Both the position numbers and the translations under genes were made by a program. This document shows, one piece after another, positions 16,784 through 24,356 of a stretch of DNA of 64,000 nucleotides. The notes under the pieces are model-generated. The model made no database searches. It had not been told where the DNA came from and worked only from the letters and a program-made list of their open reading frames with translations. The stretch comes from Clostridiaceae bacterium. Its GTDB lineage: Bacteria; Bacillota; Clostridia; Lachnospirales; Lachnospiraceae. The stretch spans positions 10,252 to 74,251 of the forward strand of contig JAGZXV010000003.1 in assembly GCA_018378255.1 (NCBI GenBank), in the 5' to 3' direction. The number at the start of each line of letters is the position of its first letter. Position 1 is the first letter of the stretch.

Positions 16784-19228
16784 ATGATGACAAGTCAATT
16801 AAATTCAGAAGGTTTTATCATGAGCTACCTGGTTTCAGGTCTGAAAGAGGAAGATTTTAAGGATAATACAGTTGATGATAATCAGCTCCGCTATGAAAAA
16901 TATCTCCGTTCCATCATCACGAAGAAGCAGGAAATAAGACCGTCGGGAGATATTCTGCTGGGGGAAAACAGCAGTTTAGGCCTGCCATGGCGTTATTATT
17001 ATAATTATGAAAACTGGTTTGTGGATTTGAGCACATTTTATTCCGTTTTGACCAGAGTGGAAATGGATGCCTGCACCCAGCTTGTGGCCGGCCGGGATAT
17101 GGAGGTCAAGGCGGTGGTGTGGTCCTACTCTTCCGTAGACCTGTGGTGTAATGACGAGCATGTGTGCTCCATGATGCCTCCTGTTTACAAACCGATCAGA
17201 AGACAGGAAGTGAGCCTGAAACTGAAAGAGGGCGCAAATCAGCTCTACATCAGGCTTCAGACCCTGGGGGTCAGGGATACCAGAACTTTATTCGGAATAC
17301 AGATACTGGAAAACCGGGATCAGATCCGCGTGTCCCTTCCCGATCCGGAGCATACAGATGCGGTTGCCGCATGTGCAAAGTGGCTGTCAGGCGCGGTGAT
17401 AAAGGACGGTGAAGTGCGGTTTGAAGGCCCCGCTCCCTCCGGAACCACCCTGGGATACGATTCATTAAGCCCTGATTTCGGCCAGGTGAAAACCAAAATC
17501 GTCCGCCATGATATCAGCGGCGTTACGGTAGAAAAACTGGAAGAAGGCCGCCCCTACATCGTTGTGGAATGTGTGATAAATGGGCAGAAACTGAGCCGCC
17601 GGATGGAAGATATCAGCCGCATCCTGCCCAAAAAGCTGGAAGGCCTCAGTTTTGAAGACAATAAAATGGAGATATTCAAACGGACTGCGGCGGTGGAATC
17701 GCTGAGCCGCGGCGGAAAATTCGGTTTTTCCATTTCCAATATCCTGGCCCGGAAGGTGACGGGAACCACAACTTCAAAGGACAGGGAATTGTTTTTAGAA
17801 ACCTTATCACAGATTGAAAAGCGTTTTGACTGCTCCGATTTCCTGGTATGCGGCCTGGTCCGCTACCTGAAAAATTACGAGCTGGATGAGGAACTGAAGG
17901 AGAGAGTGAAAGATGTTCTGCTCCATTACCGTTTCTGGATGGATCAGGAAGGCTCTGACGCCATGTGCTTTTGGAGTGAAAACCATTCCCTCATGTTCTA
18001 TGTATCCGCAATGAATGCCGGAGAACTCTATCCGGAGGAATACTTCACCCGGGCACATATGACGGGCCGGGAGTTGTATGAAGCCGGTAAGAAGCGGGTG
18101 GAGCAGTGGCTGGATGATGTGGAAGAACACGGATTTGAGGAATTTTTGAGCACGGTTTATATGTGCGTTACATTTGCAGGCCTGTTAAATGCCATTGATT
18201 ATACGACGGAGGAGATTTCCGCCAGGGCTTCTAAAGTTACGGACCGTCTGCTGGGTATGCTGGCAATGCACACGTATAAGGGCTCAATTATTGCACCTAT
18301 GGGACGGGTATACCGTCAGGTTATTTATCCATTTTTGCAGGGAGCCCAGGCGCTCATGAACCTGGTCAATCCCCGGGTGCCCTATTCTTACGGTGAGGGC
18401 TGGCTGGCATTTTACGCTACCAGCAAATATAAAATACCGGAAGGACTGGCCGAAAAGATGGCGGAGGACATTTCCATGGAATATGAGACGGGAAATGCCA
18501 TGATCCGTTTGGAGAAGAATGAAGGTTTCTGCATGACCTCCGTACAGTCGCCCAGAATGGATGAAGGATTTAAGAGATGGACCAATTTGACGCTGGTTGA
18601 AGAAACGGAACCTGTGGATAAGAAGACCCATGAGTACACCAAGTCTTTAAATGAACGTTTCCACGGCACCACCTGTTTTGAACCGGGGGTTTATGGATAT
18701 CAGCAGCATATGTGGAGCGCGGCGCTGGACGGACAGACCCAGGTGTTTACCAATCATCCGGGCGGAAGCTGCGATTCCAGCGAGATGCGCCCCGGATTCT
18801 GGTATGGCAACGGCGTTATGCCGGCGATCCGTCAGGAAAAAGGCGTGCTGGGAGCCATTTATGTGATCCCTGAAGAACACCCGATTCATTTTACCCATGC
18901 ATTCTGGCCGGGCGCGAAGTTTGAACGGCAGTCGGCAGAGGAACACTGGCTGTTCGGGCAGAAGGACGGCGGATATCTGGCACTCTGGTGCAGCGAACCG
19001 ATGAAGGTTCATCAGGATCAGGTGTTTGACTGCGAGTACAGAAGTTATGGGGATCAGATTGCCTACTGCTGTATGGGAGCGGGGAAGAATGAATATCCTG
19101 ATTTAGAGGCGTTTGCGGAGTGGTGCAGGAAACATGAGCCGGTTTATGATGGGGATATGAAGCGCTTGACGGCTGAAGGTATGGAGCTGGTTTATGAAAA
19201 GCGGGAGGATGTAACGCAGTATATATAG
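16784..19228 (+). CDS. Large unknown protein, probable glycan-active (lyase-like) enzyme
   Basis: 814 residues, no signal peptide. I do not recognise a named family. Three zones can be seen. The first ~220 residues are a beta-rich domain with 'SSVDLWCNDEHV' and 'LQTLGVRDTRTLFGIQIL', like the accessory sandwich of some glycosidases. About residues 290-600 are helix-rich with 'FWSENHSLMFYVSAMNAGEL' and 'GEGWLAFYATSKYKIPEGLA', resembling an (alpha/alpha) toroid as in polysaccharide lyases and heparinase-like enzymes. The C-terminal third is beta-rich with 'QVFTNHPGGSCDSSEMRPGF'. It closes the ABC operon and is followed by a terminator. It would act in the cytoplasm on what the transporter brings in. 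The start is fixed by AAGAGGAAAGT; ATG 16787 is also possible. Confidence 0.7.
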   Translation: MMTSQLNSEGFIMSYLVSGLKEEDFKDNTVDDNQLRYEKYLRSIITKKQEIRPSGDILLGENSSLGLPWRYYYNYENWFVDLSTFYSVLTRVEMDACTQLVAGRDMEVKAVVWSYSSVDLWCNDEHVCSMMPPVYKPIRRQEVSLKLKEGANQLYIRLQTLGVRDTRTLFGIQILENRDQIRVSLPDPEHTDAVAACAKWLSGAVIKDGEVRFEGPAPSGTTLGYDSLSPDFGQVKTKIVRHDISGVTVEKLEEGRPYIVVECVINGQKLSRRMEDISRILPKKLEGLSFEDNKMEIFKRTAAVESLSRGGKFGFSISNILARKVTGTTTSKDRELFLETLSQIEKRFDCSDFLVCGLVRYLKNYELDEELKERVKDVLLHYRFWMDQEGSDAMCFWSENHSLMFYVSAMNAGELYPEEYFTRAHMTGRELYEAGKKRVEQWLDDVEEHGFEEFLSTVYMCVTFAGLLNAIDYTTEEISARASKVTDRLLGMLAMHTYKGSIIAPMGRVYRQVIYPFLQGAQALMNLVNPRVPYSYGEGWLAFYATSKYKIPEGLAEKMAEDISMEYETGNAMIRLEKNEGFCMTSVQSPRMDEGFKRWTNLTLVEETEPVDKKTHEYTKSLNERFHGTTCFEPGVYGYQQHMWSAALDGQTQVFTNHPGGSCDSSEMRPGFWYGNGVMPAIRQEKGVLGAIYVIPEEHPIHFTHAFWPGAKFERQSAEEHWLFGQKDGGYLALWCSEPMKVHQDQVFDCEYRSYGDQIAYCCMGAGKNEYPDLEAFAEWCRKHEPVYDGDMKRLTAEGMELVYEKREDVTQYI

Positions 19229-19266
19229 ACAATGGAATCGTTTGAATTCCTGTATAAAAGGCGTTG

Positions 19267-19303
19267 GGGGCGGCTGCACAAGGTTGTGCAGCTGCCCCTT
19301 TAT
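19267..19303 (+). terminator. Intrinsic terminator of the ABC/unknown operon
   Basis: GGGGCGGCTGCACAA (19267-19281) pairs with TTGTGCAGCTGCCCC (19284-19298) with one wobble pair and a two-base loop, followed by TTTATA. Confidence 0.85.
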
Positions 19304-19332
19304 AGTACCCAATAATACAGAGGTAAGAAATC

Positions 19333-19515
19333 ATGTGGCTGAAACATCACGTCGCGGAGAATGAAAAAATGAGAAGCAGAACTTGTCTGTATTGTATATC
19401 AGATCATAATTATGATATGATAGTAACAGATCAGACGGTGGGACATCCATTGCTTCCTGACCGGCTTTTCAGTCAGGAAGATGAGCTGTCTGAACTGCAG
19501 CATATGTATGAATGA
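19333..19515 (+). CDS. Small ORF ahead of Uma2, unknown
   Basis: 60 residues. It has two cysteines in 'RTCLYCISDHNYDMI' (a CxxC pair) and a C-terminal block 'GHPLLPDRLFSQEDELSELQ'. An AGAGGTAAG ribosome site precedes the ATG, and the stop is 18 bases before the Uma2 ATG, so the two could be co-translated. The C-terminal block recurs in damaged form at 6356-6442. A TTGTAT-18-TATGAT pair near 19393-19422 could also start a transcript inside this ORF, so the real transcribed unit may be only the 3' part as a leader for Uma2. Confidence 0.45.
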   Translation: MWLKHHVAENEKMRSRTCLYCISDHNYDMIVTDQTVGHPLLPDRLFSQEDELSELQHMYE

Positions 19516-19533
19516 TAGAAGGAAGGTGATTGT

Positions 19534-20076
19534 ATGGCACTTTCAGATACAAGAGTTTATACGATACAAGATATTTACAATCTGCCGGATGGACAGCGGG
19601 CGGAACTCATAGATGGATATATATATATGATGGCGCCGCCGAACCGGAAACACCAGGATATTTCGATGGCGCTGTCACATAGGATTAAGGATTACATTTT
19701 GGCAAACAAAGGAACTTGTGCCGTTTACGCCGCACCGTTTGCTGTTTTCTTAAATGAGGATGACCATACCTATGTAGAACCGGATCTGTCAATCATATGT
19801 GACCGGGATAAACTGACGGAGGAAGGATGCAGCGGAGCACCTGACTGGATTATTGAAATTGTGTCAATAAGCAGCCGCCAGATGGACTATATGCGCAAAC
19901 TGTTTAAATACCGCTCTGCCGGTGTAAGAGAGTACTGGATTGTAGATGCGGAGAAGGATCGGATAACAGTCTATAATTTTGAGGCTGGAATTACGGAAGA
20001 ATACAAGATGCAGGATATCGTTCCCGTGGGATTATTTGAGGGACTGCAAATTGACTTTGCGCAAATAATTGGATAA
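19534..20076 (+). CDS. Uma2 family protein (putative restriction-endonuclease-fold)
   Basis: 180 residues, full length for Uma2/DUF820. Family features are 'YTIQDIYNLPDGQRAELIDG' at the N-terminus, 'YVEPDLSIICDRDKL' with the central acidic P-D motif, 'GAPDWIIEIVS' and 'YRSAGVREYWIVDAEKD'. The fold is that of PD-(D/E)XK nucleases, but the cellular role of the family is unknown. The ribosome site is GAAGGAAGGTGATT. Nothing in the neighbourhood links it to a pathway. Confidence 0.88.
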   Translation: MALSDTRVYTIQDIYNLPDGQRAELIDGYIYMMAPPNRKHQDISMALSHRIKDYILANKGTCAVYAAPFAVFLNEDDHTYVEPDLSIICDRDKLTEEGCSGAPDWIIEIVSISSRQMDYMRKLFKYRSAGVREYWIVDAEKDRITVYNFEAGITEEYKMQDIVPVGLFEGLQIDFAQIIG

Positions 20077-20106
20077 ATGGATATGGAATAGTTTTATGCA
20101 ATAGAA

Positions 20107-20178
20107 AAAGAGCCAGGCGCTTGATCCAGTCTCTTGTGTACTTGACAAGACGCTGATCCCTTTAAAACCGGGCTCTTT
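20107..20178. terminator. Bidirectional terminator between Uma2 and IclR genes
   Basis: AAAGAGCC (20107-20114) pairs with GGCTCTTT (20171-20178). Inner segments can also pair (CTTGT/ACAAG). T-rich ends follow on both strands, which suits the two convergent genes. Confidence 0.6.
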
Positions 20179-20276
20179 ATTTAATTCAAAACGATTAGCA
20201 GTATTTTTTCATATATCAACCTCATGGTACTCAATGGTGGCGTATGATAGTTACATTTAAAAAAGATCCGCCTGGC

Positions 20277-21053
20277 TTACTTTATAAAATTCACATCCAC
20301 ATCCTTCACCAAATTCTCAATCTTATTCTTGGCATTTTTCAACAATACTTTCAGCAGTTCCGCCTTGTCGTCCGTAAAATGGGACTGGAGCACTGAGATG
20401 CTGAGAGCCGCGATAATTCCCCCATTTTTCCGGATCGGAACGGCAAAGCATGAGATATTGGCGTTGGATTCCCCTTGTTCGAAGGCGACCTGGCCGGTCT
20501 GGAAGTCCTGCAACTGACCGTATAGCCGGTGGACGGTGGGAACTGTCTGGGAAGTTAAAGGCGGAAGCTGGTCGGGATACATGGCCTGCAGCTGCTCCAG
20601 GGAGTGGTCTAACAGAAGGGCCTTTCCCAGACTGGTGGCGTATGCCGGCATTCTGGCGCCTACGGTGGTGAAGATTCTCACCCGTTCAGGAGAATCATGG
20701 GTGATCAGGTAGAAGATATTGCCCCCGTCCAAAACCGCAAAATGCGAAGTTTCCCCGCAAACATTTACCATATTTAGAATTATTTCTGAAATATCTTTCA
20801 GCACATCAGATTGTTTCGCATAAGTCTGGCCCACTTCGTAGGCTTTCATCCCAATGAAATACCGCATGGACTGCCGGTTGTAGTAGAGGTACTTTTGATC
20901 TACCAATGTATGCAGAACCGGAAAAATACTGCTTTTAGGCGCGCCTATAAAATCCGCCATTTCAGTTAAAGTATAACCCTGTTTGTTAAAAGCCACCGCT
21001 TCTAAAATCTTCAGGACACGAAGGGTGGGACGGTGAAGTTCTTTATCTGGCAT
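20277..21053 (-). CDS. IclR family transcriptional regulator
   Basis: 258 residues. The N-terminal winged helix reads 'LRVLKILEAVAFNKQGYTLT' then 'EMADFIGAPKSSIFPVLHTL'. The rest is the IclR effector domain ('TVGARMPAYATSLGKALLL', 'AVPIRKNGGIIAALSIS'). It is divergent from the RidA/DapA/Tct/D-amino-acid operon and probably controls it. Matching palindromes GTTCGN-N4-NCGAAC lie before this gene and before the operon, which suggests self-control as well. The likely effector is a substrate or intermediate of the pathway. Confidence 0.93.
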   Translation of the reverse strand: MPDKELHRPTLRVLKILEAVAFNKQGYTLTEMADFIGAPKSSIFPVLHTLVDQKYLYYNRQSMRYFIGMKAYEVGQTYAKQSDVLKDISEIILNMVNVCGETSHFAVLDGGNIFYLITHDSPERVRIFTTVGARMPAYATSLGKALLLDHSLEQLQAMYPDQLPPLTSQTVPTVHRLYGQLQDFQTGQVAFEQGESNANISCFAVPIRKNGGIIAALSISVLQSHFTDDKAELLKVLLKNAKNKIENLVKDVDVNFIK

Positions 21054-21086
21054 ATGATAACTCCTTTACGGTTTATAAGTAGAACG

Positions 21087-21102
21087 GTTCGTAATAACGA
21101 AC
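21087..21102. promoter_or_regulatory. IclR operator candidate 1
   Basis: GTTCGT-AATA-ACGAAC, a perfect 6-4-6 palindrome 34 bases before the IclR start codon. Confidence 0.7.
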
Positions 21103-21231
21103 AATTAAAACATAGCACGTTTTCGATGCATTGTCAAATGAAGACGATGAATATTGTAAAATACACACAAAAACAGAAAAAAATATGAAATAAAAGTAAT
21201 AAAAATAGATAAATAAATCGGCCCGGCTTTG

Positions 21232-21260
21232 TTGACAAGAGAAAATATGTATGATATTAT
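21232..21260 (+). promoter_or_regulatory. Promoter of the N-acyl-D-amino-acid operon
   Basis: Perfect TTGACA (21232-21237), 17 bases, TATTAT (21255-21260). Transcription would start near 21267, so operators 2 and 3 lie in the first ~65 transcribed bases, a position suited to repression. Confidence 0.75.
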
Positions 21261-21289
21261 CAACATGTAGTTTGTATATAAGAATAATT

Positions 21290-21305
21290 ATTCGTATATT
21301 CGAAT
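21290..21305. promoter_or_regulatory. IclR operator candidate 2 (imperfect)
   Basis: ATTCGT-ATAT-TCGAAT. It has the same 6-4-6 spacing, with five of six pairs intact. Its centre lies 24 bases from that of operator 3. Confidence 0.5.
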
Positions 21306-21313
21306 CAAAAGAA

Positions 21314-21329
21314 GTTCGGTTATCCGAAC
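21314..21329. promoter_or_regulatory. IclR operator candidate 3
   Basis: GTTCGG-TTAT-CCGAAC, a perfect 6-4-6 palindrome immediately before the AAAGGAGGGG ribosome site of the RidA gene. Confidence 0.7.
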
Positions 21330-21344
21330 AAAAGGAGGGGTAAG

Positions 21345-21824
21345 ATGAGTGCGGAAGAGCGGTTAGCGTCACTTGGAATTGAACTTCCGGATGCGCCTGT
21401 ACCGGCGGCATCTTATGTTCCGTGTGTGAGGACAGGAAATCTTCTGTTCTTATCAGGACAGGGAACCATGTATCAGGGAGAACGGAGATATTTAGGCAAG
21501 TTGGGGAAAGAGATTTCGGAGGAAGAAGGATATCAGGCGGCGAGGATCTGTGGTTTGAATCTTCTGGCCCAGCTCAGAAACTATCTGGGGACGTTAGACC
21601 GGGTTAAGAGAATTGTACATTTAAAGGGATTTGTGGCCAGTGACCCTGAGTTTACAAAACAGCCGGCTGTTGTAAATGGAGCTTCAGACCTGATGGAGCA
21701 GGTATTTGGTGAGGCGGGCAGGCACAGCCGCAGCGCGCTGGGAATGGCGGTTCTTCCGGGCAACATAAGTGTGGAGATAGAGCTGATAGCAGAGATAAAG
21801 GGGGACGGGCAGACAGATGAATGA
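21345..21824 (+). CDS. RidA family enamine/imine deaminase
   Basis: 159 residues, RidA/YjgF fold. Features: 'LGIELPDAPVPAASYVPCVR' at the start, 'LFLSGQGTMYQGERRYLGKL', and 'RHSRSALGMAVLPGNISVEI', where the conserved Arg precedes the substrate pocket. RidA proteins hydrolyse reactive 2-aminoacrylate-type enamines made by PLP dehydratases. In this operon a D-serine dehydratase-like enzyme could make that intermediate, which gives a sensible role. It opens the operon after AAAGGAGGGG and overlaps the next start by 8 bases. Confidence 0.9.
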   Translation: MSAEERLASLGIELPDAPVPAASYVPCVRTGNLLFLSGQGTMYQGERRYLGKLGKEISEEEGYQAARICGLNLLAQLRNYLGTLDRVKRIVHLKGFVASDPEFTKQPAVVNGASDLMEQVFGEAGRHSRSALGMAVLPGNISVEIELIAEIKGDGQTDE

Positions 21825-22707
21825 GAGATTAAGAGGAAGTATTCCTGCGATGATAACGCCTTTGAAGGAAGATGGTTCTCTGGATGAGAACAGCTACCGG
21901 CAGCTGATAAAAAGGGCTCTTGATTCAGGCTGCCGGGGGGTGATGATCCTGGGATCCTGCGGCGAAGGGGTGGTCGTGGAACGAAAAACGTTTGAACAGG
22001 CGGTGGAGACGGCCAGAGACGAGACTAAGGACAGGGGACTTTTGATTGTTTCTACCGGGGCTGCCTCTGTGCAGCGGGTGAAAGATAATATAAAAACTGC
22101 ATGCAGACATCATGCGGACTTTGTGCTCAATATTCCGCCGATGTATTTTGACGAGACCCAAGAGGCCATGGCCGATTATTTTGTGCGGCTGGCCGAATAT
22201 TCGGAACTGCCCACAATGATCTATAACATTCCGTCAATTACCAGGAATAATGTGGGAGTTCAAACCCTGGTGGAACTGAGCACACATGAAAATGTTGTAG
22301 GAATGAAGGACAGCAGCGGCAATCACATCACATTCCAGCGGGTAGTGCATGAAACGAAAGGACAGGACTTCAGCGTATTTGTGGGAAGGGCGCCGTTAAT
22401 CTGCGCTTCCCTCCAGATGGGAGCGGCAGGGTCGATGTCTCCGATTCCCAATTTGGATCCCATGCTGGATCTTGATATCTACCGCCATTTGGAACAGGGG
22501 GAAACTCAGAAGGCCATTGATCTGCAGATGAAGATCAGCAAGATTACAGGGTTGTTTTCCTATAAGAATATGTCGATTAATGTTAATTTAAAAGGGCTTT
22601 TGTCCGCACTTGGGTTCTGCCGTCCCTATACGGCCGGATTTGACCCGGTGCTTTCGGAACATGAGTGCATGTTGTTAAAAGAGAGATATATGGAGATTGT
22701 ACAATAA
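21817..22707 (+). CDS. DapA/NanA family lyase (dihydrodipicolinate synthase-like)
   Basis: 296 residues, full-length TIM-barrel class I aldolase. Visible are 'SIPAMITPLKEDGSLDENSY', 'ILGSCGEG' in place of the common GTTGE, the Tyr in 'MIYNIPSIT', and the Schiff-base Lys in 'NVVGMKDSSGNH'. The family makes or splits pyruvate-containing products. It sits in a D-amino-acid operon, not a lysine one, so true DapA is unlikely. A hydroxy-oxo-acid or sugar-acid type aldolase or dehydratase is more probable. The substrate is unknown. Confidence 0.88.
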   Translation: MNERLRGSIPAMITPLKEDGSLDENSYRQLIKRALDSGCRGVMILGSCGEGVVVERKTFEQAVETARDETKDRGLLIVSTGAASVQRVKDNIKTACRHHADFVLNIPPMYFDETQEAMADYFVRLAEYSELPTMIYNIPSITRNNVGVQTLVELSTHENVVGMKDSSGNHITFQRVVHETKGQDFSVFVGRAPLICASLQMGAAGSMSPIPNLDPMLDLDIYRHLEQGETQKAIDLQMKISKITGLFSYKNMSINVNLKGLLSALGFCRPYTAGFDPVLSEHECMLLKERYMEIVQ

Positions 22708-22721
22708 AAGGAGGAAAAATT

Positions 22722-23834
22722 ATGAGAAAAACAAGTATTTTATGTATGACTTTAGCGGTATCGGCGGTTCTTATGACGGGCTGCGGTTCCTCAAAGACGG
22801 AACCGGCGCCTGCGACAACACCTGCGGCTGCGAAAACGGAGCAGGCGGAACCGGCAAAAGAGACGGAAAAAGCAGAGCAGGCGGAGAAAACGGAGGCGTC
22901 ATCCGCTGTGAGCGAGGCATCGGCAGAAGAGAAAAAACTTCCGGACGGATATCCGAAAAAACCCATTAAGATCATTGTTCCCTGGGATGCAGGCGGCGGA
23001 ACGGACGTATTTGTCAGAACCATAGCAACCGGAGCGGAGAAGTATCTGGGACAGCCGCTGAATATTGTGAACCGGGGCGGTGCAGGAGGAACGATCGCCA
23101 CCACAGAATTTTTAAAGGAAAAAGGGGACGGATATAGTATTATTTTTGAAGCGATTGGAGTATTTTCCACTCAGCCAAAGATGAACGCTGTTACCTATAA
23201 AACTGAAGATTTCAAGCCGATTATCGGAACTACAGTAGATCCCATCATGCTGGTGACCACGACCCAGACAGGAATTAAAACATTTGACGAGTTTAAAGAA
23301 TATGCGAAAAATAACACGGTGAATTTCGGGTTTACCGGCAGCGGTTCTCTCCATGAGATAGCCAACTATGCGCTGTTTGGCGAGTTGGACGCGGATGTGA
23401 ATGGAATTAACTATACAGGAGGCGGTGAGCTTCTGGCGGCTATGATGGGGAACCATGTCCAGTTCGGTTCTCTGCATCCGGTCAATATCATGTCATACGA
23501 AGACGCGGATACATTTGTTCCGCTGCTGGTATATTCCAATGAACGTATTGCCCAGTATCCGGATGTGCCTACTGCAAAAGAGATGGGCTACAATTTCGAT
23601 TTTGAGGTTTGGAAATTCATCGCAGCCCCTAAGGATACTCCCGATGAGGTCATTGATTACCTGTATGACGGGTTCAATAAAATTCTGAATGATCCGGAGA
23701 TCAAAAAGCTTCTGGAAGAGGGCGGATCCGTGCTGATGGATCACAATACGCCTGAGGAAGTGGATGAAAAACTGAGAAGCAACGTGGAACAGACAGGAAA
23801 AATTCTGGACGAGCTGGGCCTGAGCGCAAATTAA
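22722..23834 (+). CDS. TctC family substrate-binding lipoprotein
   Basis: 370 residues from ATG 22722, chosen by the AAGGAGGAAAAATT ribosome site; the frame extends 19 codons upstream into the lyase gene. Lipoprotein signal ends L-M-T-G-C-G at about residue 20. A long Ala/Glu/Lys/Thr-rich linker (about 25-80) precedes the tripartite receptor domain: 'KPIKIIVPWDAGGGTDVFVR', 'NIVNRGGAGGTIA'. It captures an organic acid for TctB/TctA. The context points to an N-acyl-D-amino acid or a similar carboxylate. Confidence 0.92.
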   Translation: MRKTSILCMTLAVSAVLMTGCGSSKTEPAPATTPAAAKTEQAEPAKETEKAEQAEKTEASSAVSEASAEEKKLPDGYPKKPIKIIVPWDAGGGTDVFVRTIATGAEKYLGQPLNIVNRGGAGGTIATTEFLKEKGDGYSIIFEAIGVFSTQPKMNAVTYKTEDFKPIIGTTVDPIMLVTTTQTGIKTFDEFKEYAKNNTVNFGFTGSGSLHEIANYALFGELDADVNGINYTGGGELLAAMMGNHVQFGSLHPVNIMSYEDADTFVPLLVYSNERIAQYPDVPTAKEMGYNFDFEVWKFIAAPKDTPDEVIDYLYDGFNKILNDPEIKKLLEEGGSVLMDHNTPEEVDEKLRSNVEQTGKILDELGLSAN

Positions 23835-23882
23835 GAGCAAGAAATAAGTGAGGCGGCAGAATGCTTTGGAATGGAGGAAGCT

Positions 23883-24326
23883 ATGAAAATAAATACTAAT
23901 TTGTGTACCGGGATTTTATTTCTGGTCTTGGGAACGGCCGCTTTATTCGTTATTCCTGCCCAGATTCCGGCAGGGCATAATGAATATGGGCCAAGACTGT
24001 TCCCTTATATCGTTTCGGTGATTATGATTCTCTCCAGCCTGGGGGTTCTGGCTGGAGAGTGGTCAAGATACAGAAAAAATCTGAAAAAGGAGATAATGGA
24101 AGTTGACTTATTTGAACTAAAACGGGTCGGACTGATGTTTCTCATAATGACTGCGTACATATTTTTGATAGAACCCTTGGGATTTGTTCTGTCTTCGGCG
24201 CTGTTTGTCAGCGGGATACTTGTATTTTTCAAGTCTAAAAACCCGGTTTATTATATTGTCTGCATCGCTTTGACTGCGGCAATTTATTATGGGTTCAGAA
24301 TCTTTTTGAAGGTGTATCTGCCGTAG
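23883..24326 (+). CDS. TctB family small membrane subunit
   Basis: 147 residues from ATG 23883. An in-frame ATG four codons upstream overlaps the ribosome site ATGGAGGAAGCT, so it is rejected. Four hydrophobic segments, including 'LCTGILFLVLGTAALFVIP' and 'RVGLMFLIMTAYIFLIEPLG'. The loop 'GPRLFPYIVSVIMILSS' is the common TctB motif. Confidence 0.88.
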   Translation: MKINTNLCTGILFLVLGTAALFVIPAQIPAGHNEYGPRLFPYIVSVIMILSSLGVLAGEWSRYRKNLKKEIMEVDLFELKRVGLMFLIMTAYIFLIEPLGFVLSSALFVSGILVFFKSKNPVYYIVCIALTAAIYYGFRIFLKVYLP

Positions 24327-24356
24327 GCGCGCACCGGACAATGAAGGAGGTATGAA

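Noticed and set aside
20107..20178. Possible riboswitch between Uma2 and IclR
   Set aside because: It lies at the 3' ends of two convergent genes and has T-rich flanks on both strands, so a bidirectional terminator explains it.
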